From assembly GCA_028751875.1 (NCBI GenBank), contig CM054135.1:2755360-2819359 (forward strand): 64,000 nucleotides of DNA, in the 5' to 3' direction. Below, in pieces: positions 62,580-64,000 of this stretch (position 1 is its first letter; each line of letters starts with the position of its first letter). The translations under genes were made by a program, and so were the position numbers. Source of the DNA: Rapana venosa. Its lineage: Eukaryota > Mollusca > Gastropoda > Neogastropoda > Muricidae. Under the pieces are notes generated by a model that worked only from the letters and a program-made list of their open reading frames with translations, was not told the origin of the DNA and ran no database searches.

Positions 62580-63545
62580 TCATGTTTAGCAGGTAAGGAA
62601 TGCTGCCATCTTTCCAGGTGTTGTTTACCTGTATCATTTTACTTTGGGCCATTTCTTTTATGTCTTGGTACAGGATCCCTCATTTGTTTTGACTGAGCCA
62701 AGATGTCTACAGTCTTCGATATTTTCTGAAGGAGTTTTGGCAATCTTTCTTTCATGCTCTGTTTCGCAACTTGTGATATTTAAAGTCTTTGACATTTTCT
62801 AAGTTTCATCAATTTTTATTTCATTCTCTGTTTGGGCAGCTTGTTCTGGCAACATGCAAAATTTTGTCTCTTTTGGCATTGAGGTTGGCAGCAGCTCTTG
62901 TTACATCTACTCTGTATTATATATTATATACACACATACTCTCTTCATACTAATCTTAATGGCTAGTTGTGCTGTATCATCAGCGTAGCACAGATTTGTT
63001 ATGTTTCTGCCAGGTGTCTTGAGGCCCATGTCTTCAATATCAGAGCTTCTCATGACTTGCTTCATTTATGTATTGAAAATGGTGAAGGGAGAGGATGCAT
63101 CCTTGTCTAACTCCTTTTGAGAAGTTGAAAAATTCACCATTCTTTTGGTTGTCCCATCTGATAGTGCCCTTTTGGTCTTCATAAAGTCAGGAAATTAGGG
63201 AGATGTGTGAAGATACCATGAATTTTATACATTGTGCTAATAATGCTGGTGAGTCGCATTGTCAAAGGCTTTGTTGTAGTCTATGAAGGTGATACAACTT
63301 TCTTCATTCTTTTAACCTTTTCAATGATTGGAAACACGAATAATGTCTTGTTCATCTGTTTGTTCCCTAGCCTAATAGTTCAGACTAAACTTGTCGCTTT
63401 ATCCTATTTTAGACGATCAAGAAGATCCTGCTTGCACAGACAGGTAAGAGCTATTGTTCTGAAGTTACTGCAGTCTTTTACATTGTCCTTCTTGTGGAGC
63501 ATGACAAAGTCTGGAGACTTCCAGTTGGCCACTGACCAGTTTTTG
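62580..63545 (-). pseudogene. Degraded LINE reverse transcriptase (repeat B copy 2)
   Basis: Counterpart of 46,150-47,145. Here the N-terminal palm segment is cleaner: WSVANWKSPDFVMLHKKDNV then KDCSNFRTIALTCLCKQDLL. The YADD segment lies near 62,968-62,985. The two copies differ by many short indels, so neither frame is continuous. Confidence 0.8.
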
Positions 63546-63555
63546 AGATTGTACA

Positions 63556-63664
63556 ACATCACAGGTGATGCATGGCTGTTCAACATCACAGGTGATGCAT
63601 GGCTGTTCAACATCACAGGTGATGCATGGCTGTTCAACATCACAGGTGATGCATGGCTGTTCGC
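63556..63664 (+). repeat. 27-bp minisatellite, four regular units
   Basis: Four perfect units of CAACATCACAGGTGATGCAT plus GGCTGTT. Each unit contains the palindromic core ATCACAGGTGAT-like sequence and, being 27 bp, keeps a frame open (SHASPVMLN on the minus strand). It replaces LINE sequence upstream of the RT segment. Confidence 0.93.
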
Positions 63665-64000
63665 CCATCTTCTCCCAAGTGCTTCCTGCAATGTATGTCA
63701 TCAAGGCCTATGTGATGTTGAAGGAACTGTTAGATGAAAGTTTGAAAAGTGGTGTGGTGGGGAGGGGGGGGGATAGTTAAAAATATTTGCAATGTACAAA
63801 ACGGAGCACACAGCAAACAAGATGTTAGGGTAAGGTGCAAGTGTCCCATAAAACCCCATGAGGTTGTAGGGAGTGAGGCATCACAGCCTCAGCTTCTCAA
63901 GGGGCCGCATATTGAGGGAGCCGCCTATCTCCCCCCTCACTGCTTCCTTCCCTGACCCCAAAGAGGGCGGTAACCATTTACCTGTTAATGGGGAATGTAC
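63665..64000. other. Right end of window: unique sequence and a family 4 SINE-like piece
   Basis: After the minisatellite the sequence no longer matches repeat B copy 1. A block at about 63,890-63,930 (AAGGGGCCGCATATTGAGGG, AGCCGCC) is the reverse complement of a diagnostic block of the element at 11,105-11,430. The segment 63,665-63,720 is unrecognised. Confidence 0.45.

Larger units (their letters stand above)
58812..63655. repeat. Long direct repeat B, copy 2
   Basis: Second copy of 42,393-47,235. It begins abruptly after a GT array (58,500-58,800) at CATTCTAAGGCAGTCAAGAC. Add about 16,420-16,435 to copy 1 coordinates. Differences include an 18-bp larger GAAGAG tract near 60,935, a cleaner 27-bp minisatellite and many homopolymer changes toward the right end. 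Confidence 0.9.

Noticed and set aside
63556..63664. CRISPR-like or coding repeat
   Set aside because: 27-bp units abut without spacers and interrupt a dead LINE; the peptide repeat is a consequence of a unit length divisible by three.

Overview
The window looks like nuclear DNA of an invertebrate, most likely a gastropod mollusc. The evidence is many tRNA-headed SINEs of types I associate with snail genomes, degraded LINE and DIRS-type retrotransposons, very abundant simple repeats (CT, CA/GT, GAAA, TTC, GA), and almost no intact host coding sequence. The species call is an inference. No bacterial genes, rRNA genes, CRISPR arrays or confident tRNA genes were seen.

Layout. 1-6.9 kb: pyrimidine-rich microsatellite DNA with a higher-order repeat, TTC and GAAA tracts and SINEs. 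6.9-8.6 kb: about twenty degenerate copies of a ~65-bp repeat. 8.7-16.4 kb: poly-T, several SINEs and a dead LINE. 16,385-23,279: a second, seemingly identical copy of 1-6.9 kb, displaced by exactly 16,384 bp. 24.0-35.2 kb: a compact virus-like element. 35,224-35,723: a 500-N gap. 35.7-42.4 kb: AT-rich, homopolymer-rich sequence that looks poorly resolved. 42.4-47.2 kb: repeat-rich DNA with a dead LINE, followed by a DIRS-type remnant to 48.0 kb; the 42.4-47.2 kb part recurs with small differences at 58.8-63.6 kb (shift about 16.42 kb). 48-58.8 kb: microsatellites, many SINE copies, a possible TATA promoter with a non-coding first exon, and minisatellites.

The main content is the 24.0-35.2 kb element. 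It starts with a ~158-bp imperfect palindrome and an array of 11-12-bp repeats. Then come four small + strand genes (one pair overlapping), a block of minus-strand genes (a 102-residue protein, a family B DNA polymerase of the protein-primed type, a membrane protein, and two tandem 243-residue paralogues), and two divergently transcribed pairs ending in a candidate major capsid protein cut by the gap. Several products have membrane segments. I see no integrase, packaging ATPase or maturation protease in what is present. The layout fits an endogenised DNA virus or Polinton-related element that replicates with its own polymerase and carries a diverged virion gene set. The polymerase gene has one clear and one probable frame break, and the 347-residue gene probably has another, so this copy is either mildly decayed or contains assembly errors.
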